From: Anaerolineaceae bacterium UBA5365 | GTDB taxonomy: Bacteria > Chloroflexota > Anaerolineae > Anaerolineales > Anaerolineaceae | DNA length: 16,402 nt | Assembly: GCA_002407905.1 (NCBI GenBank) | Contig: DHPL01000029.1 | Span: 13,827 to 30,228 of the forward strand | Reading direction: 5' to 3' | Shown: positions 6,688-16,402 of the stretch, piece by piece | Position numbering within the stretch: position 1 is the stretch's first letter | How the letters are laid out: each line of letters starts with the position of its first letter | Made by a program: the position numbers and the translations under genes | The notes under the pieces: generated by a model | Told to the model about the DNA's origin: nothing | The model's input: the letters and a program-made list of their open reading frames with translations, nothing else | Databases searched by the model: none

Positions 6688-8958
6688 TCAGCGCTGGATA
6701 GCCGGCAGGTAGGTCCTGCTCAGAAATGGCGGAGGGGAATAAAAGGGAACTGCAAGGGCGTAGGGAGAGTGGGAAAATAATAATGAAGAGGCGTTGGTAA
6801 GCTGAAATTTAACCGGCTCAAACAGGGGACTTTGCCCGTCTTTGAGGGCTATATAGTACGGCTGTTGAAAATCGATGAAGAAGGTGACAATAACGATGTT
6901 TTCGTCGGCCAGTGCGAGGGAGGCACTGAAACCAAAATTTTGGTTCGGTCTGTCAGGAGCAGTGAAGAGGTCTGAGTAGCCGGCATAATTACGGAAATCG
7001 GTACCGCTATAAACTTCGATCCCGGTATCTTCAGCCAAGACAATATCACCATCAGGCAGCAGCAAGGAATCGAAGACGGCACTGGTGGTTTGTTCAACGT
7101 CTCTAAATTCCAGCGTCGGGCCCATATTGACCAGAGTTCGATGTTCCAGGATTTTCGTTGTATTGTTGTACCTGGAGAATGTGATGAAAAAACCGCCCCA
7201 GATATTGCTGGTGATGGTGAATGGATCGATGCTGTTCCCCTCATCCTGGGGGTAGGATGTGAGCTGTTTGCGAAAGGTTTCTTCACCGTTGGAATCCAGG
7301 GAAAGATATTGGAGCTGGCTGTCCGTGAAGACACCGCGCTGGTGCTTTCCTGTCTCCCAAATTAGGCCGAACTTGCCGCTGGAGTTGGCTGCCAAGGCTG
7401 GTCTGTAGATGTAAGCAAAGGGTTCGGCGCTATCCTGCTTGTGATCCAGGACCACGGGCGGTTTTTTAATACTGCCATCCGCGGAAAGCAAGGCAAATTT
7501 GAGCTCGTAGCTGATGCTGTAAGCGGCTGTGTCTTTCTCTACAGAGGCAACCCAGACCACGCCAATATCACCCTGGGGCGATACAGCCAGAGCAATATCG
7601 CCCATTACCAGGTAGGTGGAAACCGGGTTCAGGGTCTGATCCAGGATAACCGGGGTGCCGACCACACCGTTTGGGTCGACGAGCTGAGCGTAGAGCGTGA
7701 CACCAGGGTAAGTTTGCAGTTGCTCGTACTGGGGATAGACAAGCAGCATCCAACCGTTGGTGAGCGTGACCGCAGCCGACTGCTCGTTGGGGGTCATATC
7801 GCTGCCATTATTCATATGCGTTTCTAGAACCTGGCTGGAGTCTGGAAAATGAAAAACGCTGTGCTGCACACTTTTCATATCAAAACTGTTAAAGGTCTGC
7901 AAAAAAGGCACAGGAAGCACGCCGCTAAGCTGGACGCTTTGGCTGCCGTTGGGGTAGGCTGCAGTGATCTGACAAACGGCATAGTAGCCTGGCGAGACCC
8001 CGCCGGGTATGGTCATGCTGACATCGAGAGCCAGGGAACTGCCCTGGGCCAGGGTGACAGGGTTCGCAAGCGGCGAACCTCCTGCCGAAATCACGCAGGC
8101 ACTGTTATCGCTGGTGATCTGGTAGGTGATTTGCGCCGCGGGATCCCGATCGCCGGCGTTATAGAGCCTGATCGGGAAAACATACTGATTGCCTGGGGTG
8201 ACTTCCAGCGCCTGAGATTTCAGCAGGATGTTGCGCTCTACGGAAAAGGAGCGTTCGATCCTGTAGGAGCGGGCGGAAGGAAAGGCGCTCCTGATGAAAG
8301 AAAGGTCACTGAAAGCAATGGGCAGGAAGATATCCTGATTTGCATTGACGATGCCGATGCTAAAAGATTGAGGCAAATTGACATTCTGCAGGCTATAGCG
8401 GATTTCGATATTGCCATTGGTGTAGAGGTAAACCAGGGTGGTGAACATCCTTCCCCAGTTCTCTGTGGGGTCATGGTACCAGAGCACAGCATAGCGATTC
8501 TGAGCGGCTTGGTAGCCTGTGTAGATGCCGCTCTTAACGGCAGAGGGATCTGGGGCGGTGAAATCCGAGCCAATGAGGTAAATGGCATTGGGCTCAGCTT
8601 GAGGTAGTGTTTCCATTGGACCTTGGACTGGGCAGGCGGTTGTGCCCATCAGAATGACGCCATTAGTGCAGATGCTCAAGGCCTGATATTTGTTTTCGTA
8701 GAAGGGGAAAGCCGGCCCAGAGAGAGGGAATGGGACGTAGTTGATGGTTGACGGCCAGGCCATTTTGGTCAGGCCAGCCATGGGGTCAGTGGGGAATTCG
8801 TTGGGCAGGGTTTCCCAGCGGTAGCCGAAGGCGTCAGGTTCGCTGAGAACCGAGGCTTGTTGGTCAGGGGCAGCGAAGGCTGTGCTGGTGAAGGGGGAAA
8901 TGCTTAGAACAAGGATGGTTAGGAAAACAAGGGTAAAACGAAACGGAAAAGTACGCAT
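6688..8958 (-). CDS. Large secreted protein, nidogen-like N-terminal region, C-terminal YLPAIQR
   Basis: The 756-residue product starts at an ATG preceded by AAGGAG at good spacing. A signal peptide is clear: basic MRTFPFR, a hydrophobic core (8-20), and an AFA cleavage site at 27-29. Residues about 45-235 have the pattern of a nidogen/NIDO-like domain: FPFYENKYQ, CTNGVILMG (97-105), IYLIGSDF, YAVLWY and YTNGNIEIRY. Residues about 245-350 resemble an Ig-like or NPCBM-associated beta domain (LEVTPGNQYVFPIRLYNAGD). The rest has repeated strand patterns such as GDIGVVWVAS and GKFGLIWETG that suggest a beta-propeller. There is no LPxTG motif or terminal membrane segment; the chain ends RTYLPAIQR. 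Function is unknown; a cell-surface or released adhesive protein is plausible. Sampled lines have 42-62% GC, lower on average than the neighbours, and related hairpins lie on both sides, hinting at separate acquisition. Confidence 0.85.
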   Translation of the reverse strand: MRTFPFRFTLVFLTILVLSISPFTSTAFAAPDQQASVLSEPDAFGYRWETLPNEFPTDPMAGLTKMAWPSTINYVPFPLSGPAFPFYENKYQALSICTNGVILMGTTACPVQGPMETLPQAEPNAIYLIGSDFTAPDPSAVKSGIYTGYQAAQNRYAVLWYHDPTENWGRMFTTLVYLYTNGNIEIRYSLQNVNLPQSFSIGIVNANQDIFLPIAFSDLSFIRSAFPSARSYRIERSFSVERNILLKSQALEVTPGNQYVFPIRLYNAGDRDPAAQITYQITSDNSACVISAGGSPLANPVTLAQGSSLALDVSMTIPGGVSPGYYAVCQITAAYPNGSQSVQLSGVLPVPFLQTFNSFDMKSVQHSVFHFPDSSQVLETHMNNGSDMTPNEQSAAVTLTNGWMLLVYPQYEQLQTYPGVTLYAQLVDPNGVVGTPVILDQTLNPVSTYLVMGDIALAVSPQGDIGVVWVASVEKDTAAYSISYELKFALLSADGSIKKPPVVLDHKQDSAEPFAYIYRPALAANSSGKFGLIWETGKHQRGVFTDSQLQYLSLDSNGEETFRKQLTSYPQDEGNSIDPFTITSNIWGGFFITFSRYNNTTKILEHRTLVNMGPTLEFRDVEQTTSAVFDSLLLPDGDIVLAEDTGIEVYSGTDFRNYAGYSDLFTAPDRPNQNFGFSASLALADENIVIVTFFIDFQQPYYIALKDGQSPLFEPVKFQLTNASSLLFSHSPYALAVPFYSPPPFLSRTYLPAIQR

Positions 8959-9290
8959 TGATGCTCCTTTGCCAATTAACGTTCCTAAAGGCCCGGAGGG
9001 CTTCAGTTGAGTGGATCACGGAAGTGATAGTGCTTCCCCGATTCAGATTCTACGGCTTCCGGGCACTGAAATAAATAATTAAACTTATCCAGAATTTCAC
9101 ATTTGCTGATTGGAAATTTGTTAATTAACACCAAAGGGCAGGTGGAGGCGATGGATATGGCCTTATTAAATACACCTATATAATACCGGGGAAACGAAAT
9201 AATATCCCAAACTATATAAACAACAATAAGATTAGATCTGTGCAGTTAGGGTTGCGGCAATAAGGGAGTGATGGAGAGTATTAAGTGTGA
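8959..9290 (-). other. AT-rich upstream region of the secreted-protein gene
   Basis: No gene is seen on either strand. The part nearest the ATG holds the Shine-Dalgarno and an inverted repeat ATCAC (9015-9019) / GTGAT (9024-9028) around GGAA. Farther out (about 9070-9235) the DNA becomes much more AT-rich than anywhere else in the window, with several TATA-like stretches on the minus strand (for example around 9170-9220) that could be promoter -10 boxes. I could not single out one promoter. No known riboswitch was recognised. Confidence 0.5.
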
Positions 9291-9291
9291 T

Positions 9292-9557
9292 GGTCCTTGC
9301 CCACAGGGCCGCGCCATGTGATTCGGAAGCGGTTCGGGCGATAGGCCCGAACCCTGCCAGGAGGTGTGGACCGGGTTGCTCCCGAAGGGCTGGGTTTCGG
9401 TATTTGCTTCGGGAGATACAAAGGCAATGATGCTGTTCGGCTGGTAAGCCCGAGCCCCGAGCCTACCAGGAACTTGGAAGATAGTTTTCGGGCAGACACG
9501 AGTGGTCCGCCCCTACCACCAGCAACTTGTGTAGGGGTCGACCACTTGTGTCGACCC
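9292..9557 (+). repeat. Cluster B of short hairpin repeats (at least four copies)
   Basis: Copies: 9331-9353, perfect 9-bp arms GGTTCGGGC/GCCCGAACC with loop GATAG; 9434-9456, a variant (TGTTCGGCT then AGCCCGAGCC) with a bulged C; 9490-9512, arms GGGCAGAC/GTCCGCCC with one mismatch; 9535-9557, perfect arms GGGTCGAC/GTCGACCC with loop CACTTGT. Weaker members are 9292-9310 (GGTCCT/AGGGCC) and a longer-loop pair CTCCCGAAG (9379-9387)/CTTCGGGAG (9407-9415). Several copies are followed by a CCTRCCA-type spacer (9353-, 9462-, 9512-). The cluster fills the space between the secreted-protein leader and the exopolysaccharide promoter. No protein-coding gene is seen in 9291-9686. Confidence 0.75.
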
Positions 9558-9686
9558 GTTATCCAGCGAGAAGTGATGATACGGGGTGTGGGTCGGAGAG
9601 TAGAAACGAACTCCATCATACGGGTTTAGGAAAAATACGGGCGGACTCCCCCAGCCGCCGGCCAAATGGAGCGGTTTCGGCCTTTC

Positions 9687-9714
9687 TTGACAGCGGCATC
9701 AATCGGTCTATAAT
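9687..9714 (+). promoter_or_regulatory. Perfect sigma70-type promoter of the exopolysaccharide operon
   Basis: TTGACA (9687-9692) and TATAAT (9709-9714) both match the consensus exactly, with a 16-base spacer. The expected start near 9721 lies only about 10 bases before the ATG at 9731, so the first gene would have a very short leader without a Shine-Dalgarno. Confidence 0.88.
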
Positions 9715-9730
9715 TCAGTTCTTGAATTAT

Positions 9731-11189
<1,459 letters not shown>

Positions 11190-12038
11190 ATGGCTGAAGG
11201 CAGCAAAGCGCAGCAAATCGTAACGCTTAAGCCCTCCAAGGGCTGGCTTGGCCTGGACCTGGCCGAGCTTTGGCGTTACCGCGAGCTGATCTATTTTCTC
11301 ACCTGGCGCGATATCAAGGTGCGCTACAAGCAGGCTGTTCTGGGCATTGCCTGGGCGGTGCTGCAGCCCCTGGTGACCGCCCTGGTGACTACATTCATCT
11401 TTGAGCGCGGGCTCAAGGTGCAGACCGGCGGACCGCCCTACCCCATCTTTATGCTGGCTGCCTGGCTGCCCTGGCACCTTTTTTCCAACGCGCTCACCCG
11501 CTCCAGCACCTCCCTGGTGCAGAACGCCAACCTGATCACCAAGGTTTACTTTCCCAGAATCATCATTCCGCTCTCCTCGATTTTGAGCGCCATGGTGGAT
11601 TTTGGCATTTCATTGCTGATCCTTTTGGGGGCGATGGTCTTTTACAAAGTGCCCCTCACCCTGAATTTTCTGTGGATTTTGCCCCTCACGCTGGTGGCCA
11701 TGCTGGCTGCCCTGGCGGTGGGCCTGTGGTTCAGCGCGCTGAACGTGCAGTACCGCGATGTGCAGCATATGGTGCCCTTTATTGCCCAGATCTGGTTTTA
11801 TCTGACCCCGGTGCTCTACCCCATCAACCCCACGAGCCCTCTGGGGACCACGCTTTACAACCTGAACCCAATGGTGGGCGTGGTGAATGTGTTCCGCTGG
11901 GCTATTTTTGGCGAAAGCTACGGGTATCAGCCGCCCAGCAGCGGCTTGCTGATCTCGCTGGGCGTGGTTTTGGCCCTGCTTGTGGGCGGCCTGGTTTACT
12001 TCCGGCGCATGGAAAAGACCTTCGCGGATGTGGTGTGA
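11190..12038 (+). CDS. wzm: ABC-2 type polysaccharide export permease (Wzm-like)
   Basis: The 282-residue integral membrane protein belongs to the ABC-2 permease family that exports lipid-linked O-antigen, capsule or teichoic-acid-type polymers. The cytoplasmic interface helix RDIKVRYKQAVLGIAWAVLQP (40-60) is the family signature. Six transmembrane segments are visible: about 52-71, 85-102, 123-151, 159-183, 193-211 and 251-270. The C-terminus is the short basic-acidic YFRRMEKTFADVV typical of these permeases. The gene begins immediately after the fcl stop and ends 2 bases before the ATPase gene, so transporter subunits are translated as a pair. Confidence 0.93.
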   Translation: MAEGSKAQQIVTLKPSKGWLGLDLAELWRYRELIYFLTWRDIKVRYKQAVLGIAWAVLQPLVTALVTTFIFERGLKVQTGGPPYPIFMLAAWLPWHLFSNALTRSSTSLVQNANLITKVYFPRIIIPLSSILSAMVDFGISLLILLGAMVFYKVPLTLNFLWILPLTLVAMLAALAVGLWFSALNVQYRDVQHMVPFIAQIWFYLTPVLYPINPTSPLGTTLYNLNPMVGVVNVFRWAIFGESYGYQPPSSGLLISLGVVLALLVGGLVYFRRMEKTFADVV

Positions 12039-12040
12039 AC

Positions 12041-13318
12041 ATGGATAAAGACACCGCGATCATCGTTGAGGGCATTGGCAAGCGTTACCGCATTGGCGCT
12101 GCCCAGGAACGCAGCGATACCTTGCGCGACCTGGTAGTAGGCTCGGCGCGGCGCGTTGGGAGCATTCTGCGCGGCGGCAAAGCCCGCACAGGCAGCGATA
12201 CGATCTGGGCGCTGAAGGACGTAAGCTTTGACGTCAAGCGCGGCCAGGCCCTGGGCATCATTGGGCGCAACGGCGCGGGCAAGAGCACCCTGCTCAAGGT
12301 GCTTTCACGGGTGACAGACCCCACCGAGGGCTACGGCGAACTGCGCGGAAGGGTGGGCTCGCTATTGGAAGTGGGCACCGGCTTCCACCCGGAACTGACC
12401 GGGCGGGAGAACATCTTCCTGAATGGGGCCATCTTGGGCATGCACCGGCGGGAGATCGCCAGGCGCTTTGACGAGATTGTGGATTTTAGTGAGGTCAGTC
12501 AGTTTATTGATACCCCCGTAAAACGCTACAGCAGCGGCATGTACCTGCGCCTGGCTTTCGCCGTGGCCGCGCATCTGGAACCGGAGATCCTGGTTGTGGA
12601 TGAGGTGCTGGCTGTGGGCGACGCGGATTTTCAGCGCAAGTGCCTGGGCAAGATGGGCGATGTGGCCCAAAGCGGCCGGACCGTGCTCTTTGTCAGCCAT
12701 AACATGAGCGCCATCCAACGCCTTACGCAGGAAAGCATCGTGCTGGACAAGGGGCGGGTACTGCTGCGGGCGCCTTCGGCTGAGGCGGTGGATTTCTACC
12801 TCAACCGCGGGCTCTCCAAACTGGGCGAACGCTTTTGGGAAGCGGACGAGGTGCCCCTGACCGCCAAACCCTTTGTGCCCCTGGCCATGCGCATTTTGGA
12901 TAAGAATGGCAACGTGAGCGACGCGGTGCGCTCCGTGGATGAATTTACGGTGGAAGTGGAGTACCGCCTGGACGAAGCCATCACCGGGTTGCGCGTAGGC
13001 TACTACCTCAACACCACCCGTGGCGAGCCGGTATTCACCTCCTTCGATACGGACGACGCGGCCCTCTTCAACGAATACACTTCGCGGCCGGCTGGCACCT
13101 ACTTAAGCCGCTGCACAATACCGGCGCATACCCTAAATGAAGGGCGCTTCTTCCTGGGGCTCAACGCCTCTGCCTACCGCATCAAGCGCTACTTTCAGGA
13201 CGACCAGGCGCTCAGTTTCAGCGTAGACGCCGCAGGCAGTGCCGGCACCCACTGGCCGGAACCGCGGCCAGGCCCCTTACGCCCGCAATTGGATTGGGAG
13301 ATCAGTAAAAAGGCATGA
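12041..13318 (+). CDS. wzt: ABC polysaccharide export ATPase with C-terminal Wzt-like domain
   Basis: The 425-residue protein powers export of the glycan through the neighbouring Wzm. The ATPase domain has Walker A GRNGAGKST (75-83), the signature YSSGM (163-167), Walker B ILVVDE with D187-E188, and the switch H220 in SHNM. Residues 24-55 form the insert before the core strand typical of polysaccharide exporters. The roughly 160 residues after 265 (RFWEADEVPL to the end) look like a beta-sandwich Wzt C-terminal domain, which in known systems binds a terminal modification on the polymer. The frame is open upstream into the permease gene, but ATG 12041 gives the conserved N-terminus and lies 2 bases after the Wzm stop. 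The TGA overlaps the next ATG (ATGA, 4 bases). Confidence 0.92.
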   Translation: MDKDTAIIVEGIGKRYRIGAAQERSDTLRDLVVGSARRVGSILRGGKARTGSDTIWALKDVSFDVKRGQALGIIGRNGAGKSTLLKVLSRVTDPTEGYGELRGRVGSLLEVGTGFHPELTGRENIFLNGAILGMHRREIARRFDEIVDFSEVSQFIDTPVKRYSSGMYLRLAFAVAAHLEPEILVVDEVLAVGDADFQRKCLGKMGDVAQSGRTVLFVSHNMSAIQRLTQESIVLDKGRVLLRAPSAEAVDFYLNRGLSKLGERFWEADEVPLTAKPFVPLAMRILDKNGNVSDAVRSVDEFTVEVEYRLDEAITGLRVGYYLNTTRGEPVFTSFDTDDAALFNEYTSRPAGTYLSRCTIPAHTLNEGRFFLGLNASAYRIKRYFQDDQALSFSVDAAGSAGTHWPEPRPGPLRPQLDWEISKKA

Positions 13319-14947
13319 GCACGAACGAACGCATAAAAGCACTGATGGCCGACCTGCCCTTGGTGGAAGAACTTTGGTGGAAGTACAAGGGCGCCCGCAA
13401 ACCCTGGAGCGCGCATTTTAAGCTTGAAGGCATCCGGCAGGTGCTGCCCGGGGCGGTGACCGATGTTGAACAGCTGGCCCAGCCCAACCCGGAAAGCAAA
13501 AAGGTTCTGATTTTCGCCACTTTGCATTATTGGATCGAGCAAGCGGCCTTGATTGCCCTGGCTTTGGCCGGCCAGGGGCATCAGGTGAGCCTGGCCTACC
13601 TGCCGTATTCCGATTGGGACAAAGCGCATAGCAAATTTGATTTGAAACGCCAGGACCTCTACGCCCGGGACGTCTTTAAACCGGCCCAGCGTGTGATGCA
13701 GGTCTGTTCCCTGTACAAAGAAGCCCTGGAGGCCAGGGAGCATCCAGCGGAAATGGACGCGGCTGTGCGCCAGGTGAGCCGTTACGATACGATGTACACC
13801 CGCCAGGTGGAAAACGTGGACGAGCAGGACGAGCTCTACCAATTCCGCCTGCAGCAAAACAGCCGTGCCGCTGCCGCGCTTTGGGCCCTGATGCAACGTG
13901 AGCGGCCCGATGTGCTCATTGTGCCCAACGGTACCATCCTGGAGATGGGCGTGGCCTACGCGGTGGCCCAGGAACTGGGCATCCAAACCGTGACCTTTGA
14001 ATTTGCCGATCAGCGCGAGCGCATCTGGCTGGCCCAGGATAGCCAGATCATGACCCATGATACCCAGCCGCTCTGGGAAGCCCTGGGCAACCAGCCACTG
14101 CCCGCCAAGGCGCGCCAGGCCTTGATGGACCTCTACGCCGCGCGTAAGAATGCCAAGGCCTGGGGCTCTTTTGCCCGTCAATGGCAAGCCAGCGCCCAGC
14201 ACGGCGGCAGCGAGACCCGCGCGGAACTGGGCCTGGACGAACGCCCGGTGGCCTTGCTGGCCACCAATGTGCTGGGCGACAGCCTGACCCTGGGGCGGGA
14301 GCATATCAGCCCCAGCATGGCCGATTGGATCATTGGCACTTTGCGTTACTTCGCCGCCAACCCGCAGGCCCAACTGGTGTTACGCGTACACCCGGGCGAA
14401 TTGCTCACGCATGGCACTTCCATGCTGCAGGTGATCGGGGAGGCCTTTCCGGAATTGCCGGAAAATGTGCGCGTTATTGCCCCGGGCGATCCTACCAACA
14501 CCTACGACCTGGTGGAGATGGCCGATATGGGCCTGGTATTCACCACCACCGTGGGCTTGGAGATGGCGATGGCTGGTTTGCCGGTGATCGTGGCCGGCAC
14601 AACGCATTATGCCGGCAAGGGGTTCACCCTGGACCCGCAGAGCTGGCAGGAATACGAGGCCCTGCTGCAAAGTGTGACCGCCGACCCGGGCATCCACCGC
14701 CTGAGCCCATCGCAGATCGAGCAGGCCTGGCTGTACGCCTACCTTTTCTTCTTCGAGTTTTCTTTGCCCTTCCCCTGGCATTTGGTCTGGCTGGGCGAGG
14801 ATTTCAGCACCCACCCCATGCGCTTTGTGCTCAACCCCCAGGGGCAGGCCCGTTACGCGCGTACCTTTAGTTACCTGGTGGGCAAGCCCCTGGATTGGCG
14901 GGAGCGCGGTTTGGCCCGCCTGGATGACATTGAAACGGAGGCCATGC

Positions 14948-14958
<11 letters not shown>
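13315..14958 (+). CDS. Capsule polysaccharide biosynthesis protein, GT-B-like
   Basis: This 547-residue cytoplasmic protein resembles capsule-synthesis proteins of the Capsule_synth/KpsC-KpsS-like group, which have a two-Rossmann (GT-B) glycosyltransferase fold. The N-terminal half contains KKVLIFATLHYWIEQ (about 62-76) and a nucleotide-fold strand VLIVPNGTILE. The C-terminal half has LRVHPGE (with H359 and E362), then TTTVGLEMAMAGLPVIVAG (410-428) and HYAGKGFT (431-438). This arrangement of an HP-x-E loop, a T-x-GLE loop and HYAGKGF is characteristic of the family and probably forms the donor nucleotide site. The sugar and acceptor are unknown. There is no signal peptide or membrane segment. 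It overlaps the ATPase gene by 4 bases and the methyltransferase gene by 11 bases. Confidence 0.75.

Positions 14959-16402
<1,444 letters not shown>

Noticed and set aside
7849..8607. 252-codon plus-strand open frame within the secreted-protein gene
   Set aside because: The minus-strand gene has a signal peptide, a good Shine-Dalgarno and domain patterns; the plus frame has no recognisable protein features.
8959..9060. Cyclic-di-GMP or cobalamin riboswitch in the leader of the secreted-protein gene
   Set aside because: A segment resembling CCTCCGGGCC raised the idea, but the paired half and conserved core of either class could not be found.
9292..9557. CRISPR array
   Set aside because: The repeated units vary in sequence, are themselves nearly full palindromes, and are irregularly spaced; no cas genes are present.
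9281..9619. 112-codon minus-strand open frame in hairpin cluster B
   Set aside because: It consists almost wholly of translated palindromes; no Shine-Dalgarno or family similarity.
11672..12040. N-terminal extension of the ABC ATPase into the permease gene
   Set aside because: The extension is out-of-frame reading of the permease coding sequence; ATG 12041 gives the expected ATPase N-terminus.
13195..14373. 392-codon minus-strand open frame opposite the capsule gene
   Set aside because: Antisense shadow of the well-supported plus-strand genes in GC-rich DNA; no family motif, and its start lies without a Shine-Dalgarno inside another gene.

Overview
The window looks like a chromosomal segment of a Chloroflexota bacterium, most likely class Anaerolineae. 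This is an inference. It rests on moderately high GC, tight ATGA-type gene overlaps, intergenic clusters of short palindromes of a kind I associate with that group, and a large secreted protein ending in YLPAIQR, which resembles a C-terminal pattern I recall from Chloroflexota exported proteins. No rRNA, tRNA, transposase, integrase or CRISPR array was seen.

Left part (1-2977). A truncated multi-pass membrane protein runs leftward off the edge. Divergent from it is a housekeeping operon: tsaE, tsaB and a RimI-type acetyltransferase, joined by 4-base overlaps, then a family-4 Fe-S uracil-DNA glycosylase with its own Shine-Dalgarno and GTG start. The glycosylase ends in a textbook sliding-clamp-binding pentapeptide.

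Nucleotide-sugar pair (3021-5360). A UDP-GlcNAc 6-dehydrogenase (WbpA type) overlaps by one base with a UDP-uronate 4-epimerase-like enzyme. Together they probably turn UDP-GlcNAc into UDP-GalNAcA. A strong intrinsic terminator follows.

Middle part (5387-9690). A two-gene unit encodes an AHSA1/SRPBCC protein and a PhnB/VOC protein. It is followed by a convergent gene for a 756-residue secreted protein with a nidogen-like N-terminal region. A 26-bp perfect palindrome acts as a bidirectional terminator between them. Related short hairpins, mostly 23 nt, lie on both sides of the secreted-protein gene (6404-6569 and 9292-9557). Sampled lines of that gene have lower GC than its neighbours.

Right part (9687-16402). 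A perfect sigma70-type promoter drives an exopolysaccharide operon: a MarR/EPS-type winged-helix regulator, a GDP-L-fucose synthase family enzyme, an ABC-2 permease (Wzm-like), an ABC ATPase with a Wzt-like C-terminal domain, a capsule-synthesis GT-B-like protein, a SAM methyltransferase, and the start of an inverting UDP-GlcNAc 4,6-dehydratase (PseB/CapE/WbjB family) cut by the right edge. Overlaps and gaps of 0-8 bases suggest one transcript. The likely logic is that sugar precursors are made, the glycan is built and perhaps capped by methylation, the cap is recognised by the Wzt C-terminal domain, and the chain is exported through Wzm.
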